Of a stretch of DNA of 64,000 nucleotides, positions 7,653-16,957 are shown in pieces; position 1 is the stretch's first letter; the number at the start of each line of letters is the position of its first letter. This stretch comes from an uncultured Mollicutes bacterium (lineage in GTDB: Bacteria; Bacillota_I; Bacilli_A; Acholeplasmatales; Anaeroplasmataceae), in contig UQFG01000004.1 in NCBI GenBank assembly GCA_900540175.1, positions 1 to 64,000 on the forward strand, in the 5' to 3' direction. The notes beneath the pieces were generated by a model that saw only the letters and a program-made list of their open reading frames with translations, was not told where the DNA came from and did no database searches. Both the position numbers and the translations under genes were made by a program.

Positions 7653-8576
7653 ATGATCAAAATCACAGAGGAAAATTTAAAATGGGCTTATAAAAAATTA
7701 AAGTATTATATATATTATTATAAAAGTTTAAATTATTTAAAAGATAAAATATATGACTTTGAACAAAAGTATGAAAATGATTTAAAAGGCTTTTCTGATT
7801 TTTTTAAGGAAACAGCTGCTGAGTTTAATAATTTGAAATCAACAGATAACTTAAATAGTAAATATAGATTAAATTACCTTGTTTATCCTAAAAAAGATTC
7901 AATCAAATTTAGTGGACTAAAAGACTATAATGTTTTTGATGTAAACTTTTTTATAGATATGGATTTAAAACTTTATTTGGTAGATATAGGGTTCATGTTT
8001 GAAATTCTAAATTTAGCAAGGTTGTATAATGAATATCAAAATAAATATGCTCTAAGGAATAAAATAAATATTCAAGAAAGAATTTCATTAAAGCATTCTA
8101 TAAATAGCATTTTAGACCGATTATCGTTAGGAGAAGAGAATAGAATTTTTTTATTAGAAACGATTTTTAATATTTCAAAAACCATTGAAGTCAAATCTAT
8201 GGCATTTGAAATTGAAGGAAAAAGAGATAAAAGAAAGAGAAAATATGACTTTTATTATGATGGTTTTTCCTTTATTCAGTTAATTGATTATGAAGATTGT
8301 AACTTGCAAACGAAAATATTTTTTAATATGTACAATATAACACCAGAAGGTATGTTATTGAAGCTAGTTGAAAATTACCCAGTGATTGGACTTTCAGCAA
8401 CCGCAAATTTTGATTCTTGTATAAAAAACTATGATTTAAATTTTTTAAAATACAAAATTAACGATAAATTTATCGAAATGTCAAACAAGGAAATAGAAGA
8501 GTTTAAGCAGTTAGGTTTTGAAACCCTCAAGGATTATATGGAGTTTTTAGACTATCAGCAATCGAAGCATATATAA
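7653..8576 (+). CDS. Unknown AT-rich cargo protein ending in the integrase-type tail (possible fusion)
   Basis: 307 aa from ATG 7653 (GAGAGGG upstream; the ATG at 7638 lacks a site). The N-terminal two thirds are Lys/Tyr-rich and helical, and I do not recognise them securely. Near residue 255 the segment PVIGLSATANFDS resembles helicase motif III (SAT), but no Walker A or B is visible, so this is not a working helicase by itself. The last 23 residues, starting KQLGFETLKDYMEFL, match the tail of the integrase at 1-301 at 20 of 23 positions. Either a helicase-like gene was fused to an integrase 3' end by deletion, or the tail is a functional module shared by both. Confidence 0.6.
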   Translation: MIKITEENLKWAYKKLKYYIYYYKSLNYLKDKIYDFEQKYENDLKGFSDFFKETAAEFNNLKSTDNLNSKYRLNYLVYPKKDSIKFSGLKDYNVFDVNFFIDMDLKLYLVDIGFMFEILNLARLYNEYQNKYALRNKINIQERISLKHSINSILDRLSLGEENRIFLLETIFNISKTIEVKSMAFEIEGKRDKRKRKYDFYYDGFSFIQLIDYEDCNLQTKIFFNMYNITPEGMLLKLVENYPVIGLSATANFDSCIKNYDLNFLKYKINDKFIEMSNKEIEEFKQLGFETLKDYMEFLDYQQSKHI

Positions 8577-8579
8577 CAA

Positions 8580-8606
8580 AAAGGAGAGTCTCGACTCTCC
8601 TTTAAC
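8580..8606. terminator. Bidirectional terminator between the cargo gene and tRNA-Trp
   Basis: Stem AAAGGAGAGTC / GACTCTCCTTT (8580-8590 with 8593-8603), with a T-run on the minus-strand side (TTTTTG). It is the counterpart of 305-328: the stem is conserved and only the loop differs. It serves the plus-strand gene and, on the other strand, tRNA-Trp. Confidence 0.75.
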
Positions 8607-8618
8607 TTTCATCAAAAA

Positions 8619-8693
<75 letters not shown>

Positions 8694-8792
8694 AAATGCA
8701 TAAAAGAGTATATCATAAACCAATGGTTTTTGCAAATGTTTTTTAAAAAATGGCGGAATTATTAAATGTTTTGTAAAAATAAACAAGCCTTG

Positions 8793-8821
8793 TTGTTTAA
8801 AAAAACGGTTTTTGATATAAT
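8793..8821 (+). promoter_or_regulatory. Promoter of the 1518-aa membrane protein gene
   Basis: TTGTTT (8793-8798), 17-base spacer, TATAAT (8816-8821), about 35 bp before the start codon. Confidence 0.6.
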
Positions 8822-8855
8822 ATAATAGATAGATTATGTTTAGGGGAGTGGGAGT

Positions 8856-11800
8856 ATGCCGGATGGATTAATGGATTTTATCGTCAACTGGGGACCAACT
8901 TTGTTGTTCATCATCATTGTACTTTGTGCCATTGTTCTCGGAATGATTCGAGGATTCAGAAAGAGTGTTATTTTATTTATTCACATGCTTGTTGTCGGTG
9001 TGCTTTGTCTTTGTTTTTACCTTTGGATCGTCAATCAAAAAGAGATGGATGCCATTCTTGTTAAACAAGCCGACACGGTTTTAGGCTGGATGGGACAAAG
9101 TGTCCATCAATTATTGGATGTCGAAGCCAAACCGACTTTAACGGAAATGCTTACGGAAAAAATTTTGGCATCGTTATCGGAAGAAGAAAAGGTTATCATT
9201 TTGATTCAAGGAAATACGGCTTACATACAGACATTGGTGGAAGCGTCTTACCGGCTGTTTTTATTCATTGTCAGTCTTATTGTCTATGTTCTTTTGATTT
9301 TTTTATTGTATTTGATTTATTTCATCGCTTATCCGGTTCGTCGGAAGATTCGCAAAGTGAATCGCCGATTTCAAAACGGAGAAATCAGTCATCCCTATCG
9401 TAAAAAACGATTACTTGGCGGGCTTGTCGGCGGTGTTCGCGGTTTGATCAGTGCCTTGGTTTGCTTTTCGTTTATAGGGGCGTTGTTCTTTATCGTTTCC
9501 GGCGGTAAAAAAGCACCGAGCCGAGAAGAATTGGGAAACGGAACGGAAATTTCTTTCGGAGATGAACAATATGATGAACTGTATGATTATTACAGCGCGA
9601 TTTGCGCAATGGGAAATCAAGGGATATTTAAATTATTGAATTCATTTCAGGATTCTACCAACACACCGTATTACTTTTATATAGCCGATCTTGTTCTTCA
9701 AGGAGGGCTGACCGATGAGGGGTTGGGTGTTGTGGATGAAACCTTTTATATTCGGGATGAATTGGGATATTATGTAGGATTTTGTAAAGATGCGCTTACT
9801 CTTTTGGTACAATATGCCGGAGATGATCTTTCTGTCCTTTTAAATCCGAGTGAAGAAAATATCAACGAGATTTTTCAGATCATGCAAAAACCGGGTTTTG
9901 CCGACGATTTGAAAGAATTGGTTGATTCGTTTGAAGAAAAAACCTATTTTGTCAATTTGTCGTTGTCGGTTTTGACGACGATGATCAATCATATCGACGC
10001 TTTTGTAGAAGACGAGAAGGTGGTCGGTCTAATCGAATGTATGTTCTTAGAAGAAGACAGCATTAAAGTGACGGATTTGGCGACGAAAGACGATGTGAAA
10101 TATCTATTCAACAGTTTGATCGATGTCATATCTTTAACAGATATTTCATCGTATGATAATTCCAACCAAATCGCCATCGCATATGCGGAAAAAGCCGTTC
10201 CTTCTTTAGTGAAACTTTCTTGTTTTAAAGACCAAACCCGCAAAGAAAAAGCCAATCGCTGGATTGGAAAAATATATGAATACTGTGCTGAAAATTTAAT
10301 TGAATCCGATATTGAATTACCGGATGTAACCAGTGTGGATTGGATGGATGAATTTACGATTTTGTTAAATGCTTCCGCTCCGATTTTAAGTATTACCAAT
10401 CAAATTTACAGTGATGAACAAGAATTGTTGTTGAAAAATTTTTTCACTTTATTCGAAGGTACATCCGGTTTACAGATGCAAACGGCATACGATCAGATGA
10501 TGGGATTTCTTTCCGAATCGGTTCTATTGGGTGTTGTTTGTCAGATGTCGTTTGTACAGGATACTTTTGATCAACTGTTGCAGCAGATAACGGAAAATTC
10601 CGAAGCGCATCTTCCGCTTGAAAACATTACGTTTGAAAATCGGCAAGAAGGGGATCAAATTATTTACGGCGAGATCTATAAACTGTTAAATGCGTTGAAA
10701 GATGTTCTTCAAAACGGCGGCGAAACGTTGTATCAAGCCGTGATGGATCTTGAAAACGACACTCAGAATATGAAAGTGATTGCCGATATTTTAGTAAAGC
10801 CGCTTCAAGGAGAAGTTCAAAAGACCTTGGTTGATTCCTTATTCGAATCGGATTTGCTGTATTTTTATACCAGTGGTATTTTGACGAATCTAAAAATGGA
10901 TGGTTTTGAAATCTATATCCCGGACGAAGTGGTTGATCCGGAAACGGATTTGATTTTAAGAGAAGAATTGTTGGTGTTGATCCATGGTTTTGCCGGATCG
11001 GCTGAGGTAATATTGGATTTGATGGGGGAATCCTCCGAAATTGATTTTGAAAAGATTTTGTTAAATGAGCCTTTAAACCAGGCTATCCGCGATTCATTGA
11101 TTTTAGAAGGAACCGTTTCCAACTTGTTGATTGAACAATTGAAACAAGTTGAGATGATTGTTTTACCTGAAAATTATCAGTATGTTGAATCGTGGCTTTC
11201 CAAAGAAGAAGATGGGGAATTACAGCATTTGCTTCAAGCGTTGAAACATGCCATTCAAAGCGATTCTTTTGACATCAATGCGTTGATGGAAGGAGATTTT
11301 GAAATTTCTTCTTTGAAATCGTTATCCACTCAAACGCTTGAAATGATGCTAGAATCCAGTGTTTTGCATTACACACTCAGTCAAACGTTGACGTCAATCA
11401 GTACCGATGATTTTGAGGTGGTCATTCCGTATGATTCCTCCCTTGGCATCAAACAAGATTATTTGGGCAATTCCGTTCAATTGATCCAAGAAGATGAACT
11501 GGTGAGGATGATTCGTTCTGTGTTGAATCTTCTTCGTTTTTCCGAAACGGAACAGACCATCGATTATGCGTATTTATTCGAGCATATCGAGGATCTTTTA
11601 AAAAGTGATATTATCCAAGCAACGTTGATCCATTTGATTGTTCAAATGGCCGGAACAGACGGATTGTTGGCCGTTCCGCAAAATTATTTAGCGGCAGTCG
11701 ATACCATCAAAACCGCTCCGCTTTCGCAAAACATTTGGTTTGGTTCGACCGAGCAAGTGACGGATGATGAGATGTATCGGTTGCTAACGGTACTTGCTTC

Positions 11801-13412
11801 GTTCATCGGTGATGTTTCGTCTGATTTCGATCTTACGACGGATTTGGAAAGTAAATTGATTTTCACGAAACAAAATATTACCAAGTTATCCAGTTCGGTT
11901 GTCCTCAATGCCACGTTGACGAAAAATATCATTCAGACCAATGTCGAAGTTCCGCTTTCGGTGTATGAAAACGAGCAACTGACTGCAACCGAATTGAATG
12001 CGTTATTAAGTCTTATAATTGATTTATTCGGTCATAAAGAAAACGGTGTTCAAGTCTTTAAATTATCCGATTTTGAAAGTTTTTCGTTTGATGTGGAAAA
12101 CAAAAGTTTTACAAGATCGGATATCAATCGCATTTTCTCATCCGAAATCTTGACATTCCAGTTGTCCAAAGCGCTTCTTCCGATTACCACGATTGTCATT
12201 CCGATGGATGTAGTTTCCCATCAGGAGATTTACGATGCGACTGTCGGAAGTCGAACGGAAAGTATTCTATTGAAAACGGAATTGAAGAACGTATTAACCG
12301 GAATCTTCGACCTTTTCGCAACGGAGGATACCATTCAAATGGGCAATCTTTCGTTTGAAGAAATGACCCTACAAACATCCGATGTTCAAACGATCATCCA
12401 AAGTCATATTTTATCGGCCACCGTATCGGAACAAATTTGCAAGGCCAATGCGTTGGTTATTCCAAAAGATAGTGTTGTTTGGAAAGAAATCTATTTGCTT
12501 GAACAGCCAAAAGCGATCATTCAGGAAGAAGAATTTGAGTCGTTCCTACTGTCTTTATTCAATTTGTTTGCTGTAGACGGCAAATTGGTAATCAGCGGTA
12601 CGATGAATTTCCAATCGGTTTCCATTACCTTAGATACCTTGAATCAATTATTGGAAAGTTTGATTTTGCAAGCGACCTTGTCGGATCAATTGTTAACCAA
12701 TCGATCCTTGATCGTTCCTAAAGAAGTAACGCGTCAAATGCTTGATAGGACGGGAGCTTCGATTCAATTGATTCAAAAAGAAGAACTGCAAAAGCTTTTA
12801 TCGGCTGTGTTTACGATTGTCGGTCAAGACACCATTACCCTTTCTGATCTTTCGTTGGAAACGATTGCTGTTCCGCAAGATGCGACTTCCTTGACATCTA
12901 GTACGATTCTTCGGGCTGTTGTTTCCAATCAACTGTTGACGCAAAACGATCTTGCGATTGTTCAAAAAGATGACGAATCATATGATGTAATGACGGCTCA
13001 AACGGATGAAAAGATTGTTGTTTTGACATCGACGGAACTATCTTCTTTGATTGCCGGTATCCATGCCGTTGGCAGCGGTGATTTCAAAAAATTGGAATTG
13101 AATATCGTTTCGATTTTACAGCAGGAGAATAAGAACGAATTGATTCAGACATTGGTTCAATCGTCTGTTTATCGTGTTTTATTATCAAAGGCTCTTGTAA
13201 GAGACAATATTTATTACTGGATCGGTCAAACCGAAGGAGAAACTTATCAAGGCTATGATTGGCAATCCTATCACAGTTATTACATTTTGAAAGATCCTAG
13301 TCAGATGAACGTAATTGCTTGGACCAATGAACCGATCGAAATTTCCGTTTTTGAAAAAGAAGATCTTTTGATGTTGCAATATTGTTCACCGCAGAATCCT
13401 TATTTAGGTTGA
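8856..13412 (+). CDS. Giant membrane protein with CvpA-like N-terminus and about ten 85-aa repeats
   Basis: 1518 aa; ATG 8856 follows GGGGAGTGGGAG. The first roughly 210 residues carry four or so membrane segments (near 12-32, 38-60, 125-150 and 188-212) with GMIRGFRKS, reminiscent of CvpA-type proteins. The rest is soluble and acidic. From about base 10850 to 13200 a degenerate motif of the type SxILxATLSxQL recurs roughly every 240-290 bases, paired with a (V/I)IP strand and an ELxxLLxxIFxLF helix. I count about ten units. There is no signal peptide beyond the TM block and no LPXTG. Function unknown; an extracytoplasmic scaffold, adhesin or envelope-spanning protein are possibilities. Terminated at 13432. 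Confidence 0.8.
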   Translation: MPDGLMDFIVNWGPTLLFIIIVLCAIVLGMIRGFRKSVILFIHMLVVGVLCLCFYLWIVNQKEMDAILVKQADTVLGWMGQSVHQLLDVEAKPTLTEMLTEKILASLSEEEKVIILIQGNTAYIQTLVEASYRLFLFIVSLIVYVLLIFLLYLIYFIAYPVRRKIRKVNRRFQNGEISHPYRKKRLLGGLVGGVRGLISALVCFSFIGALFFIVSGGKKAPSREELGNGTEISFGDEQYDELYDYYSAICAMGNQGIFKLLNSFQDSTNTPYYFYIADLVLQGGLTDEGLGVVDETFYIRDELGYYVGFCKDALTLLVQYAGDDLSVLLNPSEENINEIFQIMQKPGFADDLKELVDSFEEKTYFVNLSLSVLTTMINHIDAFVEDEKVVGLIECMFLEEDSIKVTDLATKDDVKYLFNSLIDVISLTDISSYDNSNQIAIAYAEKAVPSLVKLSCFKDQTRKEKANRWIGKIYEYCAENLIESDIELPDVTSVDWMDEFTILLNASAPILSITNQIYSDEQELLLKNFFTLFEGTSGLQMQTAYDQMMGFLSESVLLGVVCQMSFVQDTFDQLLQQITENSEAHLPLENITFENRQEGDQIIYGEIYKLLNALKDVLQNGGETLYQAVMDLENDTQNMKVIADILVKPLQGEVQKTLVDSLFESDLLYFYTSGILTNLKMDGFEIYIPDEVVDPETDLILREELLVLIHGFAGSAEVILDLMGESSEIDFEKILLNEPLNQAIRDSLILEGTVSNLLIEQLKQVEMIVLPENYQYVESWLSKEEDGELQHLLQALKHAIQSDSFDINALMEGDFEISSLKSLSTQTLEMMLESSVLHYTLSQTLTSISTDDFEVVIPYDSSLGIKQDYLGNSVQLIQEDELVRMIRSVLNLLRFSETEQTIDYAYLFEHIEDLLKSDIIQATLIHLIVQMAGTDGLLAVPQNYLAAVDTIKTAPLSQNIWFGSTEQVTDDEMYRLLTVLASFIGDVSSDFDLTTDLESKLIFTKQNITKLSSSVVLNATLTKNIIQTNVEVPLSVYENEQLTATELNALLSLIIDLFGHKENGVQVFKLSDFESFSFDVENKSFTRSDINRIFSSEILTFQLSKALLPITTIVIPMDVVSHQEIYDATVGSRTESILLKTELKNVLTGIFDLFATEDTIQMGNLSFEEMTLQTSDVQTIIQSHILSATVSEQICKANALVIPKDSVVWKEIYLLEQPKAIIQEEEFESFLLSLFNLFAVDGKLVISGTMNFQSVSITLDTLNQLLESLILQATLSDQLLTNRSLIVPKEVTRQMLDRTGASIQLIQKEELQKLLSAVFTIVGQDTITLSDLSLETIAVPQDATSLTSSTILRAVVSNQLLTQNDLAIVQKDDESYDVMTAQTDEKIVVLTSTELSSLIAGIHAVGSGDFKKLELNIVSILQQENKNELIQTLVQSSVYRVLLSKALVRDNIYYWIGQTEGETYQGYDWQSYHSYYILKDPSQMNVIAWTNEPIEISVFEKEDLLMLQYCSPQNPYLG

Positions 13413-13431
13413 AAATCTGAAGTTTATTGAT

Positions 13432-13476
13432 AAAGAGTGTTATGGATTCAAGAGGTCTATAACGCTCTTTATTTTT
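13432..13476 (+). terminator. Terminator of the 1518-aa protein gene
   Basis: Stem AAAGAGTGTTAT / ATAACGCTCTTT (one G-U pair) ending at 13470 and followed by ATTTTTAT. Confidence 0.8.
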
Positions 13477-13482
13477 ATAAGA

Positions 13483-13517
13483 AAAACAAAAAAACTTACG
13501 GAAAAACCCGTAAGTTT
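13483..13517 (-). terminator. Terminator of tRNA-His
   Basis: Stem AAACTTACGG / CCGTAAGTTT (13492-13501 with 13508-13517). On the minus strand it is followed by TTTTTTTG, directly downstream of tRNA-His. Confidence 0.75.
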
Positions 13518-13529
13518 GATTTGCTTGAG

Positions 13530-13606
13530 TGGGGCGTGCGACAGGAATCGAACCTGCGCATGGTAGAGCCACAATCTACTGTGTTAACCACTTCACCACG
13601 CACGCC
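13530..13606 (-). tRNA. tRNA-His (anticodon GTG)
   Basis: The minus strand has the extra 5' G typical of tRNA-His, acceptor GCGTGCG pairing with CGCACGC, anticodon loop TTGTGGC (GTG), T arm GGTTCGATTCC and encoded CCA with C73. Confidence 0.95.
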
Positions 13607-13743
13607 ATGTTTTTTATTAAATGCGCATTTAATATTATACTGATTTTATTTATTTTGTAAAGGGTTAGAGTTGATTTTTTTTTAAAAAAAAGGTACAATT
13701 ACCATCGTAGGGGAAAGATCTACTTGAAAGGAATTAAAGAATT

Positions 13744-15006
13744 ATGTGGAAAAAAGTTTTGTATTTCGGGATAGCCATTGTGATTGGTATCGTTGTAGCG
13801 ATGGTTGCTTACAGTTCCAACCAATTCAATCACGTTTACAATTTGGTCAATACCGCTATTGCCGAAAAAAAATACGAAGACGTCGCTAAAGTTTTTGGCG
13901 GTTGTTTTGATACCCACGCAATCAATACGATCGAACACGATCAAATGGATATTGTGGTTTTTCCGGGAACGACCTTAACCAATACGGTATATTACAGTCA
14001 GGAATCTGAGGAACAAACGTATTTGGTGTATGAAGAAGCATACTATATTTATATTTTCAATCCTACTTTTAACTATGTGAATGTCAATGACGACAATCAA
14101 ACGGCGTTGCGGTTTACGAGTTCGTCTGCTGCTCAATATACGTATCCTTTTGTCGTCAGCAGTACAACCAACAAAGATTATTACGTTGAAAAACCATCGA
14201 ATCCTACCGAAGCGGTCATGAACGATGCTCGTGATTTGATTTCCGTTCAAACGAATTGGAATTTTATGTCGATTACTTTGACGAAAACGATGGTTGATTA
14301 TATTAAGGCTCAAATCGGCGGGACAATCGTTCAAATGGAAGTGCTTGATAACGAGGGAACCAATGTCGTTTATTCCGAATCGTTGCCACTTGATTTTTCG
14401 CAAGCCTTTTTTTCGGATATTTCCGAATTGATCGACCATTACAACGTTTATCTTCAAGCGTATTTAAAAGACAATAACGATACGGAAGCAGCGGATCAGT
14501 TCAATGCATTTTATGAACCGTGGTATGAGGAATTCAAAGCGAATCAAGAACAAACCGGTTATACCTTCCGGTATGATGATCATACACTGTCGCCGGGAAG
14601 TCTTTTATGGCAGACCGTCGGAATGATGGCGCTTTATTTGGTATTTATTATTCTGATCTACATTCTGTTGTTCCATTTTGCTTCCATCAAACGGATTTTT
14701 TCAAGAGAAACGTATAAAGACTATTCTTCCAATAAAAAGGGAACATCCGCTAAACCGGTCAAATCAGCACCTGTGAAAAAAGCAGATTTGACGGTAAAAG
14801 AAGAACAAAAGCCGATCGGTCCAACCGAAAGCGATGGAAATTCTTCAAACGCATCGACCGAATCGACATCTTCAACTGTTTTGGAAAACAACGATCAACC
14901 GCTATTGGTTGAATCCGGTGAATCGAATCAGCAGGATTTGAACCAAACCGAAGAAAACACAACGTCTCAAACAGACGAAACAGAAAATAAGGATATCGAA
15001 TCCTAA
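13744..15006 (+). CDS. Two-TM envelope protein with external domain and acidic cytoplasmic tail, unknown
   Basis: 420 aa. TM1 is residues about 5-24 (VLYFGIAIVIGIVVAMVAYS) and TM2 about 295-318 (MMALYLVFIILIYILLFHF). Between them is a roughly 270-aa external domain rich in Tyr, Asn and Thr. The last 100 residues are Ser/Thr/Glu/Asn-rich and presumably disordered in the cytoplasm. AAAGGAATTAAAG precedes the ATG. No family recognised. It follows the 1518-aa membrane protein, separated by tRNA-His on the other strand, and precedes galU with 18 bp between, so an envelope or polysaccharide-related role is possible but unproven. Confidence 0.75.
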   Translation: MWKKVLYFGIAIVIGIVVAMVAYSSNQFNHVYNLVNTAIAEKKYEDVAKVFGGCFDTHAINTIEHDQMDIVVFPGTTLTNTVYYSQESEEQTYLVYEEAYYIYIFNPTFNYVNVNDDNQTALRFTSSSAAQYTYPFVVSSTTNKDYYVEKPSNPTEAVMNDARDLISVQTNWNFMSITLTKTMVDYIKAQIGGTIVQMEVLDNEGTNVVYSESLPLDFSQAFFSDISELIDHYNVYLQAYLKDNNDTEAADQFNAFYEPWYEEFKANQEQTGYTFRYDDHTLSPGSLLWQTVGMMALYLVFIILIYILLFHFASIKRIFSRETYKDYSSNKKGTSAKPVKSAPVKKADLTVKEEQKPIGPTESDGNSSNASTESTSSTVLENNDQPLLVESGESNQQDLNQTEENTTSQTDETENKDIES

Positions 15007-15024
15007 AAACGGGAGTGAGAAAAC

Positions 15025-15894
15025 GTGAAAAAAGTAAGAAAAGCCGTCATTCCGGCGGCGGGTTTCGGTACGCGGTTTTTGCCGTTTACCAAAGCCGTTC
15101 CTAAAGAAATGTTGCCGATTGTCGACACACCTACCATTGAATATATTGTCAGAGAGGCTTTGGAAAGCGGCATTGAAGAAGTATTGATTATCATCAATCG
15201 CGATAAGGAGTGCATTCGAACTCATTTCGGCCATAACGAAGCATTGGAAACTTTTTTAACGGCGAAAAACAAAGTAAAAGAGTTGGAAATGATTCGGGAA
15301 TTACCGCAAAAAATCAACGTTTGTTTTACGTATCAAGATGAACAGTTGGGGTTGGGACATGCCGTTTTATGTGCGGAGGATTTTATCAAAGATGAACCTT
15401 TTGCGTTGCTGTTGGGCGATGATGTCTATGTTGGGGAAGATCGACCGGCCACATTCCAGTTGATCGAAGCCTATGAAAAAACGGGATGTTCCGTTTTGGG
15501 GACATTGGAAGTTTCTGCTGAAGAGGTTTCCAAATACGGGATTTGTGCTCCGTTAGGCGATGAGTGTTCGTCGCTTAAACAATTAAAAAGCGTTATCGAA
15601 AAACCGGCTGTCGATCAAGCCCCTTCTCGACTTGCGATTGGCGGAAGGTACATTTTGACACCGGAAATCTTCAAGTATTTGAAAACCCAAACGAAAGGAT
15701 CGGGTGGTGAAATTCAACTGACGGATTCGATTTTGCGGTTAATGGAAGAACAAGCGGTTTACTCTTGGCAAATTAAAGGAAAACGATACGATATCGGTTC
15801 CAAAAAAGGTTTCTTGCAGGCAACCGTTGATTTTGCTTGCAACCGGAGTGATTTGAAAGAGGATATGAACGAAATTCTGGCAAACGGAAAATAG
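15025..15894 (+). CDS. galU: UTP--glucose-1-phosphate uridylyltransferase
   Basis: Makes UDP-glucose from UTP and glucose-1-phosphate for glycolipid, capsule or teichoic-acid pathways. 289 aa, the family's usual length. It contains the nucleotide-binding start AVIPAAGFGTRFLPFTKAVP, KEMLPIVDTP, the LLGDD metal site and VIEKP. GGGAGTGAG lies before the ATG. It is probably co-transcribed with the upstream two-TM protein and closes with the terminator at 15899. Confidence 0.95.
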   Translation: MKKVRKAVIPAAGFGTRFLPFTKAVPKEMLPIVDTPTIEYIVREALESGIEEVLIIINRDKECIRTHFGHNEALETFLTAKNKVKELEMIRELPQKINVCFTYQDEQLGLGHAVLCAEDFIKDEPFALLLGDDVYVGEDRPATFQLIEAYEKTGCSVLGTLEVSAEEVSKYGICAPLGDECSSLKQLKSVIEKPAVDQAPSRLAIGGRYILTPEIFKYLKTQTKGSGGEIQLTDSILRLMEEQAVYSWQIKGKRYDIGSKKGFLQATVDFACNRSDLKEDMNEILANGK

Positions 15895-15898
15895 ATTG

Positions 15899-15926
15899 AA
15901 AAGGGAAGACGGTTCCCTTTTTATTT
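15899..15926 (+). terminator. Terminator after galU
   Basis: Stem AAAAGGGAA / TTCCCTTTT with loop GACGG, followed by a T-rich run. Confidence 0.85.
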
Positions 15927-15950
15927 TACAGCACAAAAGGAGGATATCGG

Positions 15951-16889
15951 ATGAATAAAACAGCGCTCTGTATTCGTCTTTTACAGATTTTAAACAGCAA
16001 AATGTTATTCAGCAAAAATCAATTGGCGGAATTATTGGAAACCAATCCCAGAAATATTACGGAATACATTCAAGAATTGCAATTGGCCGGGTATGATATT
16101 CAATCTAAAAAAGGCATCAAAGGTGGGTATTATTTAAATGAGTCCGGGCTTCTTCCTTCTACCCCGTTATCGGTCGATGAGGTTCGGGCTTTAAAATATT
16201 CTTGCAGTTATTTGGAAAAGCAAGCTGATTTTTTAGAAGATAAGCCTTATTTTTCGGCAATGGGAAAAATCCTTTCGGCTTCAAGGGACGATGAAATGCC
16301 TTTTTTAACGGTGATCGACCGTTATCCGTTGGCTATTGAAAAAAGCGAATTAATCAACCGTTATACGACATTAAAAAAAGCGTTGTCGGAAAAAAAGAAA
16401 TGCCGGGTGTGGTATTTATCTTCGAAAAACCAACCCAAAACATATTTATTACATCCGTATAAAGTATTTATTTACAGCAATGCTTGGTTTTTACTGGCAT
16501 GGAATGAAGCGGTGAATCGCTTCGGATATTATAAGATCAATCGTATTCAGAAAATCGAAATTTTAAATGAGTCGTATACCTTTTTGAAAACATATAAAGA
16601 AAGTGATTATTTGGATGCCTACGGCATGCGTCAAAACGGTGCGTATTATTCGGTTCGCTTGTTGTTTACCGATTTATCGACAGTATTAAGCGAACGGATT
16701 TACGGAAAAAACCAACTGGTTACGCCTTTGGATGAGCACCATAGTATTTTGGAATGTATGATGCAAAACAAGAAGATGATTGTATCGTTTGTTTTATCGT
16801 TTGGCGATCAGGTACAAGTTCTTGAACCGCAATGGTTGAAAGAAGAAATCCTTCGGTCAGCGGAAACGATTATTAAAAAATATCAATAA
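15951..16889 (+). CDS. WYL-domain transcriptional regulator
   Basis: 312 aa. The N-terminal winged helix (LLQILNSKMLFSKNQLAELL, then NPRNITEYIQELQ) is DeoR/HTH_11-like. A WYL ligand-sensing domain follows at about residues 125-220 (CRVWYLSSKN, LHPYKVFIYSNAWFLLAW), with a C-terminal WCX-like extension. Such proteins sense nucleic acids or small ligands and control stress or defence genes; the target here is unknown. AAAGGAGGAT precedes the ATG. Confidence 0.88.
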   Translation: MNKTALCIRLLQILNSKMLFSKNQLAELLETNPRNITEYIQELQLAGYDIQSKKGIKGGYYLNESGLLPSTPLSVDEVRALKYSCSYLEKQADFLEDKPYFSAMGKILSASRDDEMPFLTVIDRYPLAIEKSELINRYTTLKKALSEKKKCRVWYLSSKNQPKTYLLHPYKVFIYSNAWFLLAWNEAVNRFGYYKINRIQKIEILNESYTFLKTYKESDYLDAYGMRQNGAYYSVRLLFTDLSTVLSERIYGKNQLVTPLDEHHSILECMMQNKKMIVSFVLSFGDQVQVLEPQWLKEEILRSAETIIKKYQ

Positions 16890-16957
16890 AATGTCATCTA
16901 GTATTGAAAAACATTTAAAATAGTGCTATACTTTATATGTTAACGGAGGGATGAACG

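Noticed and set aside
7653..8576. Calling the 307-aa cargo a reverse transcriptase or abortive-infection protein
   Set aside because: Its N-terminus faintly recalls such proteins, but there is no YxDD or other catalytic motif.
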